From: Ovis canadensis | Taxonomy: Eukaryota; Chordata; Mammalia; Artiodactyla; Bovidae | Length of the DNA stretch: 64,000 nucleotides | Direction of reading: 5' to 3' | Assembly: GCF_042477335.2 (NCBI RefSeq) | Contig: NC_091245.1 | Span: 116,532,501-116,596,500 of the forward strand | In this document: piece by piece, positions 1-11,149 of the stretch | Layout: each line of letters begins with the position of its first letter | How positions within the stretch are numbered: the stretch's first letter is position 1 | Program-made: the position numbers and the translations under genes | The notes under the pieces: model-generated | The model's database searches: none | What the model was told of the DNA's origin: nothing | What the model saw: only the letters and a program-made list of their open reading frames with translations

Positions 1-2166
1 ATACAGTCAGCAAAACAACACCAGGAGCTGACTGTGGCTCAGATCATGAACTCCTTATTACCAAATTAAGACTGAAATTGAAAACAGTGGAGAAAATTAC
101 AAAACCATTCAGGTATGACCTAAATCAAATCCCTTGTGATTATACAGTGGAAGTGAGAAATAGATTTAAGGGCCTAGATCTGATAGACAAAGTGCCTGAT
201 GAACTATGGACAGAGGTTCATGACATCATACAGGAGGCAGGAATCAAGGCCATCCCCAAGAAAAAGAAATGCAAATAGGCAAAATGGTGGTCTGAGGAGG
301 CCTTACAAATAGCTATAAAAAGAAGAGAAGAGAAAAGCAAAGGTGAAAAGGAAAGATATACCCATTTGAATGCAAAGTTCCAAAGAATAACAAGGAGATA
401 TAAGAAAGCCTTATTCAGTGATCAATGAAAAGAAATAAAGGAAAACAATAGAATGGGAAAGATTAAAGATCTCTTCAAGAAAATTAGAGATACCAAGGGA
501 ACATTTTATGCAAAGTTGGGCTCGATAAAGGACAGAAATGGTATGGACCTAACAGAAGCAGAAGATATTAAGAAGTGGCAAGAAAACACAGAACTATACA
601 AAAATATCTTCATGACCCAGATAATCACAATGGTGTGTTCAATCACACTCACCTAGAGCCCTACGTCCTGGAATGTGAAGTCAAGTGGGCCTTAGGAAGC
701 ATCACTATGAACAAAGCTAGTGGAAGTGATGGAATTCCAGTGGAGCTGTTTCAAATCCTAAAAGATGATGCTGTGAAAGTGCTGCACTCAATATGCCAGC
801 AAATTTGGAAAACTCAGCAGTGGCCACAGGACTGGAAAATGTCAGTTTTCATTCCAATCCCAAAGAAAGGCAATGCAAAAGAATGCTCAAAATACCACAC
901 AATTGCACTCATCTCACATGCTAGTAAAGTAATGCTCAAAATTCTCCAAGCCAGGCTTCAACAATACATGAACAGTGAACTTCCAGATGTTCAAGCTGGT
1001 TTCAGAGAAGGCGGAGGAACTGTAGATAAAATTGCCAACATCTCCTGGCCCATTAAAAAAGCAAGAGAGTTCCAGAAAAACCTTTATTTCTGCTTCATTG
1101 ACTATGCCAAAGCCTTTGACTGTGTCAATCACAATAAACTGGAAAATTATGAAAGAGATGGGAATACCAAACCGCCTGACCTGCCTCTTAAGAAACCTGT
1201 ATGCAGGTCAGGAGGCAACAGTTAGAACTGGACATGGAACAACAGACTGGTTCCAAACAGGAAAAGGAGTAGGTCAAGGATGCATATTGTTACCCTGCTT
1301 CTTTAACTTATATGCAGTGTGTGTCATGAGAAATTATGGGCTGGAGGAAGCACAAGCTGCAATCAAGACTGCCAGGAGAAATATCAATAACCTCAGATGT
1401 GCAGATGACACCGTACTTATGGCAGAAAGTGAAGAAGAACTAAAGAGCCTCTTAATGAAAGTGCAAGAGGAGTGTGAAAAAGTTTGCTTAAAGCTCAATA
1501 TTTAGAAAACTAAGATCATGGCATCTGGTCCCATCACTTCATGGCAAAAAATGGGGAAACAGTGGAAACAGTGGCTAACTTTATTTTGGGGGGCTCCCAA
1601 ATCACTGTGGATGGTGATTGCAGCCATGAAATTTAAAGATGCTTACTCCTTAGAAGGAAAGTTATGAGCAACCTAGATAACATATTAAAAATCAGAGCCA
1701 TCACTTTATCAACAAAGGTCCGTCTAGTCAAGGCTATGGTTTTCCAGTATGGATGTGAGAGTTGAACTGTGAAGAAAGATGAGCACTGAAGAATTGATGC
1801 TTTTTAACTGCGGTGTTGGAGAGGACTCTTGAGGTCCCTTGGACTCCAAGGAGGTCCAACCAGTCCATCCTAAAGGAGATCAGTCCTGGGTATTCACCGG
1901 TAGGACTCATGTTGTAGCTGAAACTCCAATACTTTGGCCACCTGATGTGAAGAACTGGCTCATTTGAAAAGACCCTGATCTTGGGAAAGATTGAAGGCAG
2001 GAGGAGAAGGGAATGACAGAGGATGAGATAGTTGGATGGCGTCACTGACTCAATGGACATGGGTTTGGGTGGACTACAGGAATTAGTGATGGACAGGGAG
2101 GCCTGGCATGCTGCGGTTCATGGGGTCACAAAGAGTCTGACACGACTGAGTGACCGAAGTGAACTG
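1..2166 (+). mobile_element. BovB (RTE) LINE, 5' part outside window
   Basis: The copy runs from the end of the endonuclease domain through the reverse transcriptase to the BovB 3' end (a form of CACGACTGAGTGACCGAA near 2140-2160). Open pieces lie in different frames at 78-278, 453-656, 575-1225 and 1032-1505, so it is broken by frameshifts and stops. RT landmarks are readable: the IPIPKKGNAKECS stretch, the FIDYAKAFDCVNHNK stretch and the catalytic motif at 1398-1409. That motif reads CADD instead of YADD (TAT to TGT). A TGA replaces an Arg codon at 1787-1789. In BovB these domains nick target DNA and reverse transcribe element and SINE RNA. This copy cannot make a working enzyme. The 5' end is cut by the window edge. 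Confidence 0.95.
575..1505 (+). pseudogene. BovB reverse transcriptase remnant (two overlapping frames)
   Basis: Two open frames, 575-1225 (216 codons) and 1032-1505 (157 codons), together cover the finger/palm part of the RT. The first holds SDGIPVELFQILKDDAVKVL, the PIPKKGN segment and the palm motif FIDYAKAFDCV. The second holds RTGHGTTDWFQTGKGVGQGC and the catalytic box, here NNLRCADDTVLMAES. The shift between frames falls after codon WKIMKE/NYERDG near 1140-1160. The Tyr to Cys change in the catalytic box and the frameshift both argue for a dead copy. The product would be nuclear/cytoplasmic RNP-associated RT if intact; here it is a fossil. Confidence 0.9.
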
Positions 2167-2400
2167 TCTTAAAATTGGTTCATAGTTGTTTTTAATGTTT
2201 CAGGGAAAGGCTATAGTTAGCATCAGTATGAGTCAACAAAAGCCAGAACACTCTTCAGAAGATAGTGTACTCTGATGATTTAAATATTTGGTGTCACATA
2301 TGCTTTGAAATTCTCAGAAAGCTGTAGTCCTTCTGTTTGGCAATTGAATAAAATTTTATCTGAAATTTTCAGATTTTGAAGGTCCCTTGAAACCCATCCA

Positions 2401-2722
2401 AGGAGATCCAACTGGTCCATTCTAAAGGAGATCAGTCATGGGTGTTCATTGGAAAGAATGATGCTAAAGCTGAAGCTCCAGTACTTTGGCCATCTAATGC
2501 GAAGAGTTGACTCATTGGAAAAGACTCTGATGCTAGGAGGAATTGGGGGCAGGAGGAGAAGGGGACGACAGAGGGTGAGATGCCTGGATGGCATCACTGA
2601 CTCGATGGACATGAGTTTGAGTGAACTCCAGGAGTTGGTGATGGACAGGGAGTCCTGGCGTGCTGCGATTCATAGGGTCACAAAGAGTAGGACACGACTG
2701 AGTGACTGAACTGAACTGAACT
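2401..2722 (+). mobile_element. BovB 3' end, 5'-truncated, with TSD
   Basis: This 322-bp BovB 3' fragment encodes the last residues of the ORF (open 2449-2709, ending SRTRLSD then stop) and finishes with the CTGAACTGAACTGAA-type tail. It is flanked by a 12-bp direct repeat, GAAACC[C/T]ATCCA, at 2389-2400 and 2723-2734 with one mismatch. That marks it as an independent insertion and not a piece of the copy at 1-2166. Confidence 0.92.
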
Positions 2723-2751
2723 GAAACCTATCCATGATCCTCATTCAGTAA

Positions 2752-2925
2752 GTCTCCTCAAACTTTAGTGTGTCTTTGAATCACTTTGGAGTGCTTAGTA
2801 AAATGCAGAATCACATGCCCTCTATCCTGAAACAAGTGTTCACTGGGTCTAGGAACAATCTGAATCTCTAATTAATAATTCTGTAGTCAAATGCTCTAGA
2901 GAAATAATTGTTAAATCTGATGTAA
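2752..2925 (+). repeat. hAT-Charlie MITE, MER5-like
   Basis: The stretch begins CTCAAACTTTAGTGTG and continues with the pattern of the mammalian MER5/MER20 non-autonomous hAT elements (AATCAC, then AAAATGCAGAATCACATGCCC). It is old and diverged. The assignment is from remembered consensus shape only. Confidence 0.6.
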
Positions 2926-4165
2926 TTGAACCATGCACTATACTGTGCAGAAGAATATTCTCAAAATTTGTAGACCCCAAAATAAGGAACCATTGTCTAA
3001 ATCCTAAAATGCTGTAGGAGAGTATAATGCAGGTACTCTTTCTATATCAATTTTCCCCTTCCTTTTGTAAATAACCCCAGGATCTTCACAGACTAGAGTT
3101 AGATTTCAAAGTAATGCTAATTGAGAATCAGATGCATTGATACTTGGGGATTATTTTACTCATGACTTCCAAGTATGGGACACCTCATTTTCACAGCAGA
3201 TGTATTTGAGCTAAAAGACACACGGAAACCAGAAATCTGAACTTTTGTCCAGCTATCTAAGTCCATCAACAATAGCAACATAGTTGCTTATATGAGAGTC
3301 TAAAAGGAAAATAAATCTATTCTTCCTGTTATCATTTACCTTGGACCTAAGAGCTTGCAGTGGTTCACCAATTTTCTGAAAAGGATTCCACTCTATTGTG
3401 AGTCCAGACTTTTCTATCCTATAATCACATCTTCACAGGCAGTCATGCCAACAGCTGTGTGGAGCAGCTCCTGAGCTATGATTACCCTGCAATGATTATT
3501 TGTGATTTTGTCAGTCATTCCCTAAAACTGGATCTTTCTGGCATATTTTCACCCCATGTTGTGCTGTGTAAGTTTCAGCTGCACGGCTCGAGATTACATC
3601 TGTCTCCAACACATATTCATTGTGTTTATATTAAAGACAATCCTGTGATTTTCTTTATTTATTCAGCGGGCAATTGCAACCATAGGCTATAATAAGATAT
3701 AGTGTAAAGGAGTTGAAATGCCTAAAGGGAAAAGGTTAAAAATAAAAACTCTAATAAAGATATCTATCACTGGATGGCAATGTGTAAATCTTGCTTTAGC
3801 TTGTTATTTTTAAGATTATCCTGCGAGGACTGAGTGAGGTGTGGGACAATTTAGCATTGCTAATTAGAAAGGTCTAGAACCAGAACTCTTGCTGTGCAAG
3901 ACAGTTTCGACAGGTACCTTCTATTTGTCAAGCAAGAAGTTGAGATGAGACAGGCTGAATGGATCAGGCAGGAAGCGCAGGATTTCTAGTCCAGAGGGAA
4001 TATTTGAGAAGTTCAGTAAGGCAGAAAATGTGAACTAGGTACCTCATATGAAAAACTGATGCAGAATATCAGAAAATGTTCAAGAATCACAACAGTTATT
4101 TAAGGCCACTAAGTTGAATACTGATCCTAGGAAAATGCTGAGAGTCCTTATCCATTAATTCTATT
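2926..4165. other. Unique sequence, no feature seen
   Basis: AT-rich, CpG-poor sequence with no recognisable repeat or coding region. The open frame at 3459-3692 has no recognisable family and no codon-like pattern. Confidence 0.5.
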
Positions 4166-4285
4166 CATTGATTGATTCATTTTATAAATATTTATTAAAC
4201 ACCCATTGTTTGCTAGGCCTTGTGATAAGTGCTAATCATACAGTAGTGAATAAGACAGACAATGTTCCTTCCTTCATAGAGTCTA
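4166..4285 (-). repeat. L2 LINE 3' end (antisense)
   Basis: ATAAATATTTATTAAACACC followed by TTTGCTAGGCCTTGTGATA and ACAGTAGTGAATAAGACAGA is the reverse complement of the typical L2 3' end (tail of the form GGCACATAGTAGG...CAATAAATATTTG). It is an old mammalian repeat. Confidence 0.7.
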
Positions 4286-4648
4286 GAATTAAGAGTGGAA
4301 AGTACAGGATTAAAATATATATTTAGAATGAAGTATGAGAATATAGAAAATAAATAACTCATTTATCTATTTAATAAATATGAATTCCACAGCAAGGGGA
4401 CCTGATTTAATGTAGGGGTTTGGTGAAAACAAAAGTGAAGATTAATAATTGTAAAGATAAATGGGGATTTCTGACTAGCACGCAGAGGATGGCAGAAATA
4501 AAGGAGTAGGATTTGAAAAGCCAAGGAAGTGAAATAAGTGTGTTACAGATATCGTAAATAGCATTGCCCAATAATTGAGAGATTTGGAATTTCCAAGGAC
4601 TAAATGAGTATCATGGTTGAAACATAGATTTATTAAAGACAGTTTGAA
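4286..4648. other. Unique sequence, no feature seen
   Basis: No recognisable gene or repeat, apart from an AT-rich run near 4310-4380. Confidence 0.45.
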
Positions 4649-4659
4649 AGGACAAAATT

Positions 4660-6057
4660 CAGTTCAGTTCAGTCGCTCAGTTGTGTCCGACTCTTTAGGG
4701 ACCCCATGAATCGCAGCACGCCGGGCTTCCCTGTCAATCACCAACTCCCGGAGTTCACTCAGACTCACGTCCATCAAGTCCGTGATGCCATCCGCCATCT
4801 CATCCTCGGTCGTCCCCTTCTCCTCCTGCCCCCAATCTCTCCCAGCATCAGAGTCTTTTCCAATGAGTCAACTCTTTGCATGAGATGTCGAAAGTACTGG
4901 AGTTTCAGCTTTAGCATCATTCCTTCCAAACAAATCCGAGGGCTGATCTCCTTCAGAATGGACTGGTTGGACCTCCTTGCAGTCCAAGGAACTCTCAAGA
5001 GTCTTCTCCAACACCACAGTTCAAATGCATCAATTCTTCAGCGCTCAGCCTTCTTCACAGTCCAACTCTCACATCCATACATGACCAGTGGAAAAACCAT
5101 AGCCTTGACCAAGCGGATCTTAGTCGGCAAAGTAATGTCTCTGCTTTTGAATATACTATCTAGGTTGGTCATAACTTTCCTTCCAAGGCGTAAGCGTCTT
5201 TTAATTTCATGGCTGCAGTCACCATCTGCAGTGATTTTGGAGCCCCAAAAAATAAAGTCGGACACTGTTTCTACTGTTTCCCCATCTATTTCCCATGAAG
5301 TGATGGGACTGGATGCCATGATCTTAGTTTTCTGAATGTTAAGCTTTAGGCCAACTTTTTCACTCTCCTCTTTCACTTTCATCAAGAGGCTTTTTAGCTC
5401 CTCTTCACTTTCTGCCATAAGAGTGATGTCATCTGCATATCTGAGGTTATTGATATTTCTCCCAGCAATCTTGATTCCAGCTTGTGTTTCTTCCAGTCCA
5501 GCATTCCTCATGATGTACTCTGCATATAAGTTAAATAAGCAGGGTGACAATATACAGCCTTGACGTACTCCTTTTCCTATTTGGAACCAGTCTGTTGTTC
5601 CATGTCCAGTTCTAACTGTTGCTTCCTGACTTGCATACAGATTTCTCAAGAGGCAGGTTAGGTGGTCTGGTATTCCCATCTCTTTCAGAATTTTCCACAG
5701 GTTATTGTGATCCACACAGTCAAAGGCTTTGGCATAGTCAATAAAGCATAAATAGATGTTTTTCTGGAACTCTCTTGCTTTTTCCATGATCCAGCGGATG
5801 TTGGCAATTTGATCTCTGGTTGCTCTGCCTTTTCTAAAACCAGCTTGAATATCAGGGAGTTCATGGTTCATGTATTGCTGAAGTCTGGCTTGGAGAATTT
5901 TGAGCATTACCTTACTAGCATGTGAGATGAGTGCAATTGTGCAGTAGTTTGAGCATTCTTTTGCATTGCCTTTCTTTGGAATTGGAATGAAAACTGACCT
6001 TTTCCAGTCCTCTTGCTGGCATATTGAGTGCAGCACTTTCACAGCATCATCTTTCAA
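4660..6057 (-). mobile_element. BovB LINE, RT to 3' end; 3' half of a chimera
   Basis: On the minus strand the element starts inside the RT (KDDAVKVLHSICQQ) and runs to the 3' tail at 4660. The longest frame is 5038-6057 (339 codons). It carries the palm motif YLCFIDYAKAFDCVDHN, RQGCILSPCLFNLY and an intact catalytic YADD at 5428-5439. It is stopped at 5038-5040, where a CGA Arg codon has become TGA. About 8 codons are missing after HSICQQ compared with the copy at 1-2166. The C-terminal part continues in another frame (4774-4998). Its 5' end joins a Bov-tA SINE directly at 6057/6058, and the pair shares one TSD. Confidence 0.95.
5038..6057 (-). pseudogene. BovB reverse transcriptase fragment, YADD intact
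   Basis: This is the longest sense BovB frame in the window: 339 codons covering RT palm and thumb. Visible residues include IPIPKKGNAKECSNY, FIDYAKAFDCVDHNN, RQGCILSPCLF and NNLRYADDITLMAES. After the RT it continues through DGETVETVSDFIF and SHEIKRRLRLGRKVM to [14 protein letters not shown], then a premature TGA. The N-terminal endonuclease is absent and the start methionine is internal, so no functional protein is expected. The RT would copy BovB and Bov-tA RNA at a nicked chromosomal site in an intact element. Confidence 0.9.
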
Positions 6058-6256
6058 GTCGCTCAGTCATGTCCGACTCTTTGCAACACCATGGACTGTA
6101 GCCTTCCAGGCTCCTCTGTCCATGGGATTTTCCAGGCAATATACTGGAGTGGATTACCATTTCCTTCTCCAGGGGATCTTCCCAAACCAGGGATTGAACC
6201 CGGGTCTCTCACACTGTCGACAAGACACTTTACCATCTGAGCCACCAGGGAAGTCC
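6058..6256 (-). mobile_element. Bov-tA SINE, 5' half of Bov-tA/BovB chimera
   Basis: Read on the minus strand it starts GGACTTCCCTGGTGGCTCAG (tRNA-Glu-derived head) and ends AGAGTCGGACATGACTGAGC. The next base is already BovB. It has no TSD of its own. The direct repeat AGGA[C/T]AAAATT at 4649-4659 and 6257-6267 encloses SINE plus BovB together. Confidence 0.9.
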
Positions 6257-6267
6257 AGGATAAAATT

Positions 6268-6790
6268 AGAGAAGTCAAAATTCAAATCATAGATGTAGAT
6301 TTTATCCATTCAATGAATCTTTTTAAATTCAACAAATACCTCATGTTCAAAAAAATTTGCTGCTAAGTTGAAGCATTAGGATGATAAATTTTACTTAAAT
6401 ACCACTTTATATTGTTTACGTATTTCACTTGAGCTTCACCATAGGCCTCTTATTAAATATGGTAGATATTACTGCACACCTCCCTTTCCCACAGCATATT
6501 ACAAAAAGGATTGAAAAGAATATTGTAATGAGCACTGGTATGAAAGGCAAAATAATGGCAAATCATAAATGTTCATGTTCTAAACTCCAGGATATGTGAA
6601 TATGCTATTATACAGAAAGATAACTTTATAACAGAATTAAAGACTTTAATGTATGTAGTTTATGCTTATAGGGCGATTATGCTGGATTATCCTGATGAAC
6701 CCAAGGTATTAAAAATCACATGGGCCCTTAAAAATGAAAGAAGGAGAAAGATAGAAGAGATAGAAGCAATCTGAAATGTAAAAGGGTTTG
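6268..6790. other. Unique sequence, no feature seen
   Basis: AT-rich sequence with no recognisable repeat or coding region. Confidence 0.45.
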
Positions 6791-6795
6791 GCAGA

Positions 6796-6982
6796 GTGCT
6801 CAGTTTGCTCCGTAGGGTCCAACTCTGGGACCCTATGAACTGTAGCCCACCAAGCTTCTCTGGTGAAGGTTTTCCAGGCAAGAATACTGGAGTGAGTTGC
6901 CATTTCCTTCTCTCAGGGACTGAACCTGCATCTCCTGTATTGGCAGGTAGATTCTTTACCACTGAATCACTAGGAAAGTCTG
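6796..6982 (-). mobile_element. Bov-tA SINE (antisense)
   Basis: It contains the reverse complement of the Bov-A body (GGCAAGAATACTGGAGTGAG, TTGCCATTTCCTTCTC). It ends with the reverse of the tRNA-like head (GATTCTTTACCACTGAATCA). Confidence 0.85.
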
Positions 6983-7159
6983 CTTTGTTTTGTTTATAAT
7001 GATATGTTTAGATAAGAAAACAATTTAATTATGAATTCTAATTTATCATTGGAACTTGTGAACTAATAAACGTTTGTCTAAACCCAAGTTTTATCTGTAA
7101 ATGTCCTAAGGCTTTAGAATTTATATTCAAATGTATTTCAAATTAAATTTTGTATAAGT

Positions 7160-8104
7160 TGTGAGGTTCATTTCTTCTCCATATAGAATTTGTTATACTA
7201 GCATCACTTGTTGAAAAGTCTTCTTCCCTTCATTGCTCTGGTGCATTATCAAAAATCAAATGCCATACAACTGTAAGTACATTTCTGGATTAGTTTATCT
7301 CATTAATTTACTTTTCAAATGTTATGCCAATATCACACTATCATTACTATTTGGCTTTGTTTAAATCTTGAAATCAGGAAATGTTTATTATCCAGTCTTG
7401 TTCTCTTTCAAAAATTTCCTTGAAAGCAGTTCATTTGCTTCTTTACTTTGATATATTACATTTTAATTTTTTTTCAATTGAAAATTTTTATATCATTTAG
7501 TTCTTTGGTCTATAAGTTATTTAGATGTGTATTGTTTAATATCCAAACGGTCAGGATTTCAAAGATGGTTTTCTTTATTGATTCCCAGCTTAATTTCATG
7601 TGGTCAGAAAATATTCTCTATATTATAATTTCAAATTTTTAAAAGTTAAATATATTTGTTTTATTGTCCAGTATGAATTATACCTTTGTGAATGTACCAT
7701 GTACACTTGAAAAGAAAGTACATTATACAGACATAGGGGTATAAACTTCTATTATTGCCAACAAGACAACTGATATTGTTTATTGGGACCATTCTTTTAT
7801 CTCCCCAGCCTGAAGAATTTCTTTAATATTTCTTATAGTGTAGATTTTAGCTTTTATTTATCCAAAATATTATTTTCTTAATTTTTAAAAAATCTTTTTG
7901 CTGCATGTAAAGTTTGAGGTTGATAGTTTTCCTTTCAGCATTTTAAAAACAGTACTTTATTGTCTTCTGATTTCCACAGCTTCTGATTAGAAACTGACCC
8001 ATAATTGATTTGTTGGTCTTCTTCATGTAATATTTAATTTCTCTTTTACAAATTTCAAGATTTACTCTTCATCTTTGTTTTTTTAGTGGTGGCCTATGAT
8101 ATGA
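7160..8104 (-). repeat. Old L1M LINE (antisense), first part
   Basis: Reverse L1 ORF2/3'-region text is recognisable: AATTTCATGTGGTCAGAAAA, AATGTACCATGTACACTTGA, and TTTGGCTTTGTTTAAATCTT. It is diverged and has no open frame. It is interrupted by the BovB tail at 8105. Confidence 0.65.
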
Positions 8105-8299
8105 CTGCTGGGAGGGATTGGGGGCAGGAGGAGAAGGGGATGACAGAGGATGAGATGGCTGGATGGCATCACTGACTTGATGGACGTGAGTCTGAGTGAA
8201 CTCGAGGAGTTGGTGATGGACAGGGAGGCCTGGCGTGCTGCGATTCATGGGGTCACAGAGAGTCGGACAAGACTGAGTGACTGAACTGAACTGAACTGA
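8105..8299 (+). mobile_element. BovB 3' end, 5'-truncated
   Basis: A 195-bp 3' BovB fragment runs from GCTGGGAGGGATTGGGGGCA to the tandem CTGAACTGAACTGA tail. It sits inside the old antisense L1M. Confidence 0.9.
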
Positions 8300-9183
8300 T
8301 TCTCAATATTCTTTATATGCATGACTTCTATTGATCTAGCTAACATTAACTGAAGTTTTACTCTATCATCTCCACTCAGTGTTTTGTTTTGTTTTTTTTT
8401 TTAAATTGCAAAATTGCTTTTTCAGCTCTAGAATTTTAACTAGGTTCTATTTTGTTGTTCTGTGTATCTGCTGACTATTCCTTCTTTCCCACTTATTATA
8501 AGTCTATTTTCCTTTACTTCATTGAAAAGTATCTTATTAATAACTTGAAAATCCTTGTCTGCTGATTTCAATAGCTAGATAGCTTTAGAGTTGGTCTTAG
8601 TTGGTCTTAGTCACTTGGGACTAGCTTTTAGTTTCATATGTGATTTGAATTATATTCTGAGCATCATGAATATTAAGGTGTTGATACTCTGGATTCTAAT
8701 CTTTTTCTCGAATGAGTGTTGATTCTTTTAATAAATACTAAATTGGTTGGACATACACTGCTCTTTCTTAGATGATATTTTTTCAATCTCAATTGAAATA
8801 TACTGTCTTAAGCTGAGTTTCTTTGCATATGCTCCATGAATGTATTGTTCAGAAGTCAGCTAAAGATTATCTAGACAGAATTACATCTCTAATTTTTCCT
8901 TTGAAAGACTCCCCCAATCCAACTTCAGTTTCCACGGTTGCCCAGGTTTAGCACTCTGATTACCCGAGCAAGAATGTCTGCCATTATTTTCCATTGGGTA
9001 CTCCCAGTACCAGTCTCATTTTGACTGTGTCTGCCCACACTCTAAATACAGTAAAAGTGAGTAACTCTAAACAGCTACTTCCTTTAACTGTAGGCACCCC
9101 AAAAGAAGCTTCCTGTTTCTACTCACTTTCTGTTGCTTTCAGACAGTTTCTTTTCTTATCTGTCCAAAGTTTATAGTTCTCTT
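8300..9183 (-). repeat. Old L1M LINE (antisense), second part
   Basis: The text is typical of the antisense 5' part of old L1 (TTTTCAGCTCTAGAATTTTA, GTCTGCTGATTTCAATAGCT, GATACTCTGGATTCTAATCT). A related copy of the same region lies at 13030-13620. No coding potential remains. Confidence 0.6.
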
Positions 9184-9184
9184 G

Positions 9185-9848
9185 TTGCTATTCAATCACT
9201 GTTGTGTTTGACTCTTTGTGACCCATGAACTGCAGCACACCAGGCTTCCTTGTCCTTCACTATTTCCTAGATTTTGCTCAAACTCATGTCCATCTAGTCA
9301 GTGATGCCAACCAGCCATCCAGCCATCTCATCCTCTGTCATTCCCTTCTCCTTCTGCCCTCAATCTTTCCCAGCATCAGGGTCATTTCCAATGAGTTGGA
9401 TCTTTGCATCAGATGGCCAATATTGGAGCTTCAGCTTCAGTATCAGTCTTTCCACTGAATACTCAGGACTGATTTCCTTTAGGATTGGCTGGTTTGATCT
9501 CCTCGCAGTCCAAGGGACTCTCAAGAGTCTTATACAGCACCTACAGTTTGAAAGCATTGATTGTTCAGTGTTCAGCCTTCTTTATGGTCCAGCTCTCTTA
9601 TCTGTACATGACTGCTGAAAAAAACCTAGCTTTGTCTATACAGACCTTTGGTGGCAGTGATGTCTCTGCTTTTTAATATGCTGTCTAGGTTTTTCACAGC
9701 TTTTCTTCCAAGGAGCAAACATCTTTTAATTTCATGGCTGCAGTCAACATCTGTAATGATTTTGGAGACCAAGAAAACGAAATCTGTCACAGTTTCCCAC
9801 TTTTTCCTCATCTATTTGCTGTGAAGTGATGGAATCAGATGCTATTGA
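9185..9848 (-). mobile_element. Old BovB, 3' part (antisense), split by L1
   Basis: A diverged antisense BovB begins at the 3' end near 9185 and runs to the conserved stretch GAAGTGATGGAATCAGATGC. At 9565-9567 the Arg codon of the RRIDAFEL region reads TGA. The element is cut at 9848 by an L1, and a small remnant resumes at 10771. Confidence 0.85.
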
Positions 9849-10770
9849 GGGTTTTTTTTTTTAAATTTTTTATTTTTACTTTATTTTACTTTACAATACT
9901 GTATTGGTTTTGCCATACATTGACATGAATCCACCATGGGTGTACATGAGTTCCCAATCATGAACCCCCCTCCCACCTCCCACCCCATATCATCTCTCTG
10001 GATCATCCCCATGCACCAGCCTCAAGCATCCTATATGCTGTATCGAACATAGACTGGTGGTTCGTTTCTTACATGATAGTATACATATTTCAGTGTCATT
10101 CTCCCAAATCATCCCACCCTCTCCCTCAGAGTCCAAAAGTCCGTTCTACACATCTGTGTCTCTTTTGCTGTCTCACATACAGGGTCATCATTGCCATCTT
10201 TCTAAATTCCATGTATATGTGTTAGTATACTGTATTGGTGTTTTTCTTTCTGGCTTACCTCACTCTGTATAATCGGCTCCAGTTTCATCCATCTCATTAG
10301 AACTGATTCAAATGTATTCTTTCTAATGGCTGAGTAATACTCCATTGTGTATATGTACCACAGCTTTCTTATCCATTCATCTGCTGGTGGACATCTAGGT
10401 TGTTTTCATGTCCTGGCTATTATAAACAGTGCTGCGATGAACATTGGGGTACATGTGTCTCTTTCAATTCTGGTTTCCTTGGTGTGTATGCCCAGCAGTG
10501 GGATTGCTGGGTCATAAGGCAGCTCTATTTGCAATTTTTTAAGGAATCTCCACACTGTTCTCCATAGTGGCTGTACTAGTTTGCATTCCTGCCGACAGAG
10601 TAAGAGGGTTCCCTTTTCTCCACACCCTCTCCAGCATTTATTGCTTGCAGACTTTTGGATTGCAGCCATTCTGCCTGGTGTGAAATGGTACCTCATTGTG
10701 GTCTTGATTTGCATTTCTCTGATAATGAGTGATGTTGAGCATCTTTTCATGTGTTTGTTAGCCATCCATA
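9849..10770 (-). mobile_element. Ruminant L1 3' end (antisense), inserted in BovB
   Basis: It starts with a T-rich run (the A tail, reversed) and passes through the L1 3'UTR to the ORF2 C-terminus. The minus-strand frame 10406-10765 encodes the L1 ORF2 tail ([40 protein letters not shown]). It is 5'-truncated and so dead on arrival. Confidence 0.92.
10406..10765 (-). pseudogene. L1 ORF2 C-terminal fragment
   Basis: A 119-codon open stretch of the ORF2p C-terminal region lies 3' of the RT domain. The hallmark [17 protein letters not shown] is readable, and a Cys-containing stretch ([15 protein letters not shown]) lies upstream of it. The start methionine is internal, because the element is truncated at about 10770. 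Confidence 0.85.
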
Positions 10771-10815
10771 TGTCACTGTTTCACTCTCCTCTTTCACCTT
10801 CATGGAGAGGCTCTT
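10771..10815 (-). mobile_element. BovB remnant beyond the L1
   Basis: TTTCACTCTCCTCTTTCACC with the following bases matches the antisense BovB segment expected just upstream (in RT) of the piece ending at 9848. This supports insertion of the L1 into a BovB, with loss of some 30-40 bases at the junction. Confidence 0.65.
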
Positions 10816-10889
10816 ATCTGAGAACAAATTGGTCTATCATGATCTTAGTCATCACTGAAAGCATAAGTATTTTCTTTAAATTATCTTTT

Positions 10890-11012
10890 TTTTTTCTTTT
10901 AGCCAATCTACATGGCATGTGTGATCTTGGTTCCTCCACCAAGGATTAAATCCATGACCACAGCAGAGAAAGTGCTGAATCTTCAACACTGGACCACCAG
11001 GGAAGCCCCTCT
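10890..11012 (-). mobile_element. CHR-type SINE (antisense)
   Basis: It has GTGTGATCTTGGTTCCTCCA, then ACTGGACCACCAGGGAAGCC. This is the reverse of the cetartiodactyl tRNA-Glu-derived CHR SINE. Confidence 0.75.
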
Positions 11013-11149
11013 TTAAATGATTAGTTATTTCATTTCAGTGGTTGATATTGGCCTAAAACAAACATATTTTACTTCTCATAGCCTAATCAGAGTTCATATT
11101 GTATACTTGCCTGTAAAATGTAGAAACCTGTAACTATAGTAGTCTGTGT

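Noticed and set aside
4706..5335. 209-codon plus-strand open frame as a gene
   Set aside because: It is antisense to the BovB RT, and the same translation recurs in other BovB copies. It is a shadow of the element, not a host gene.
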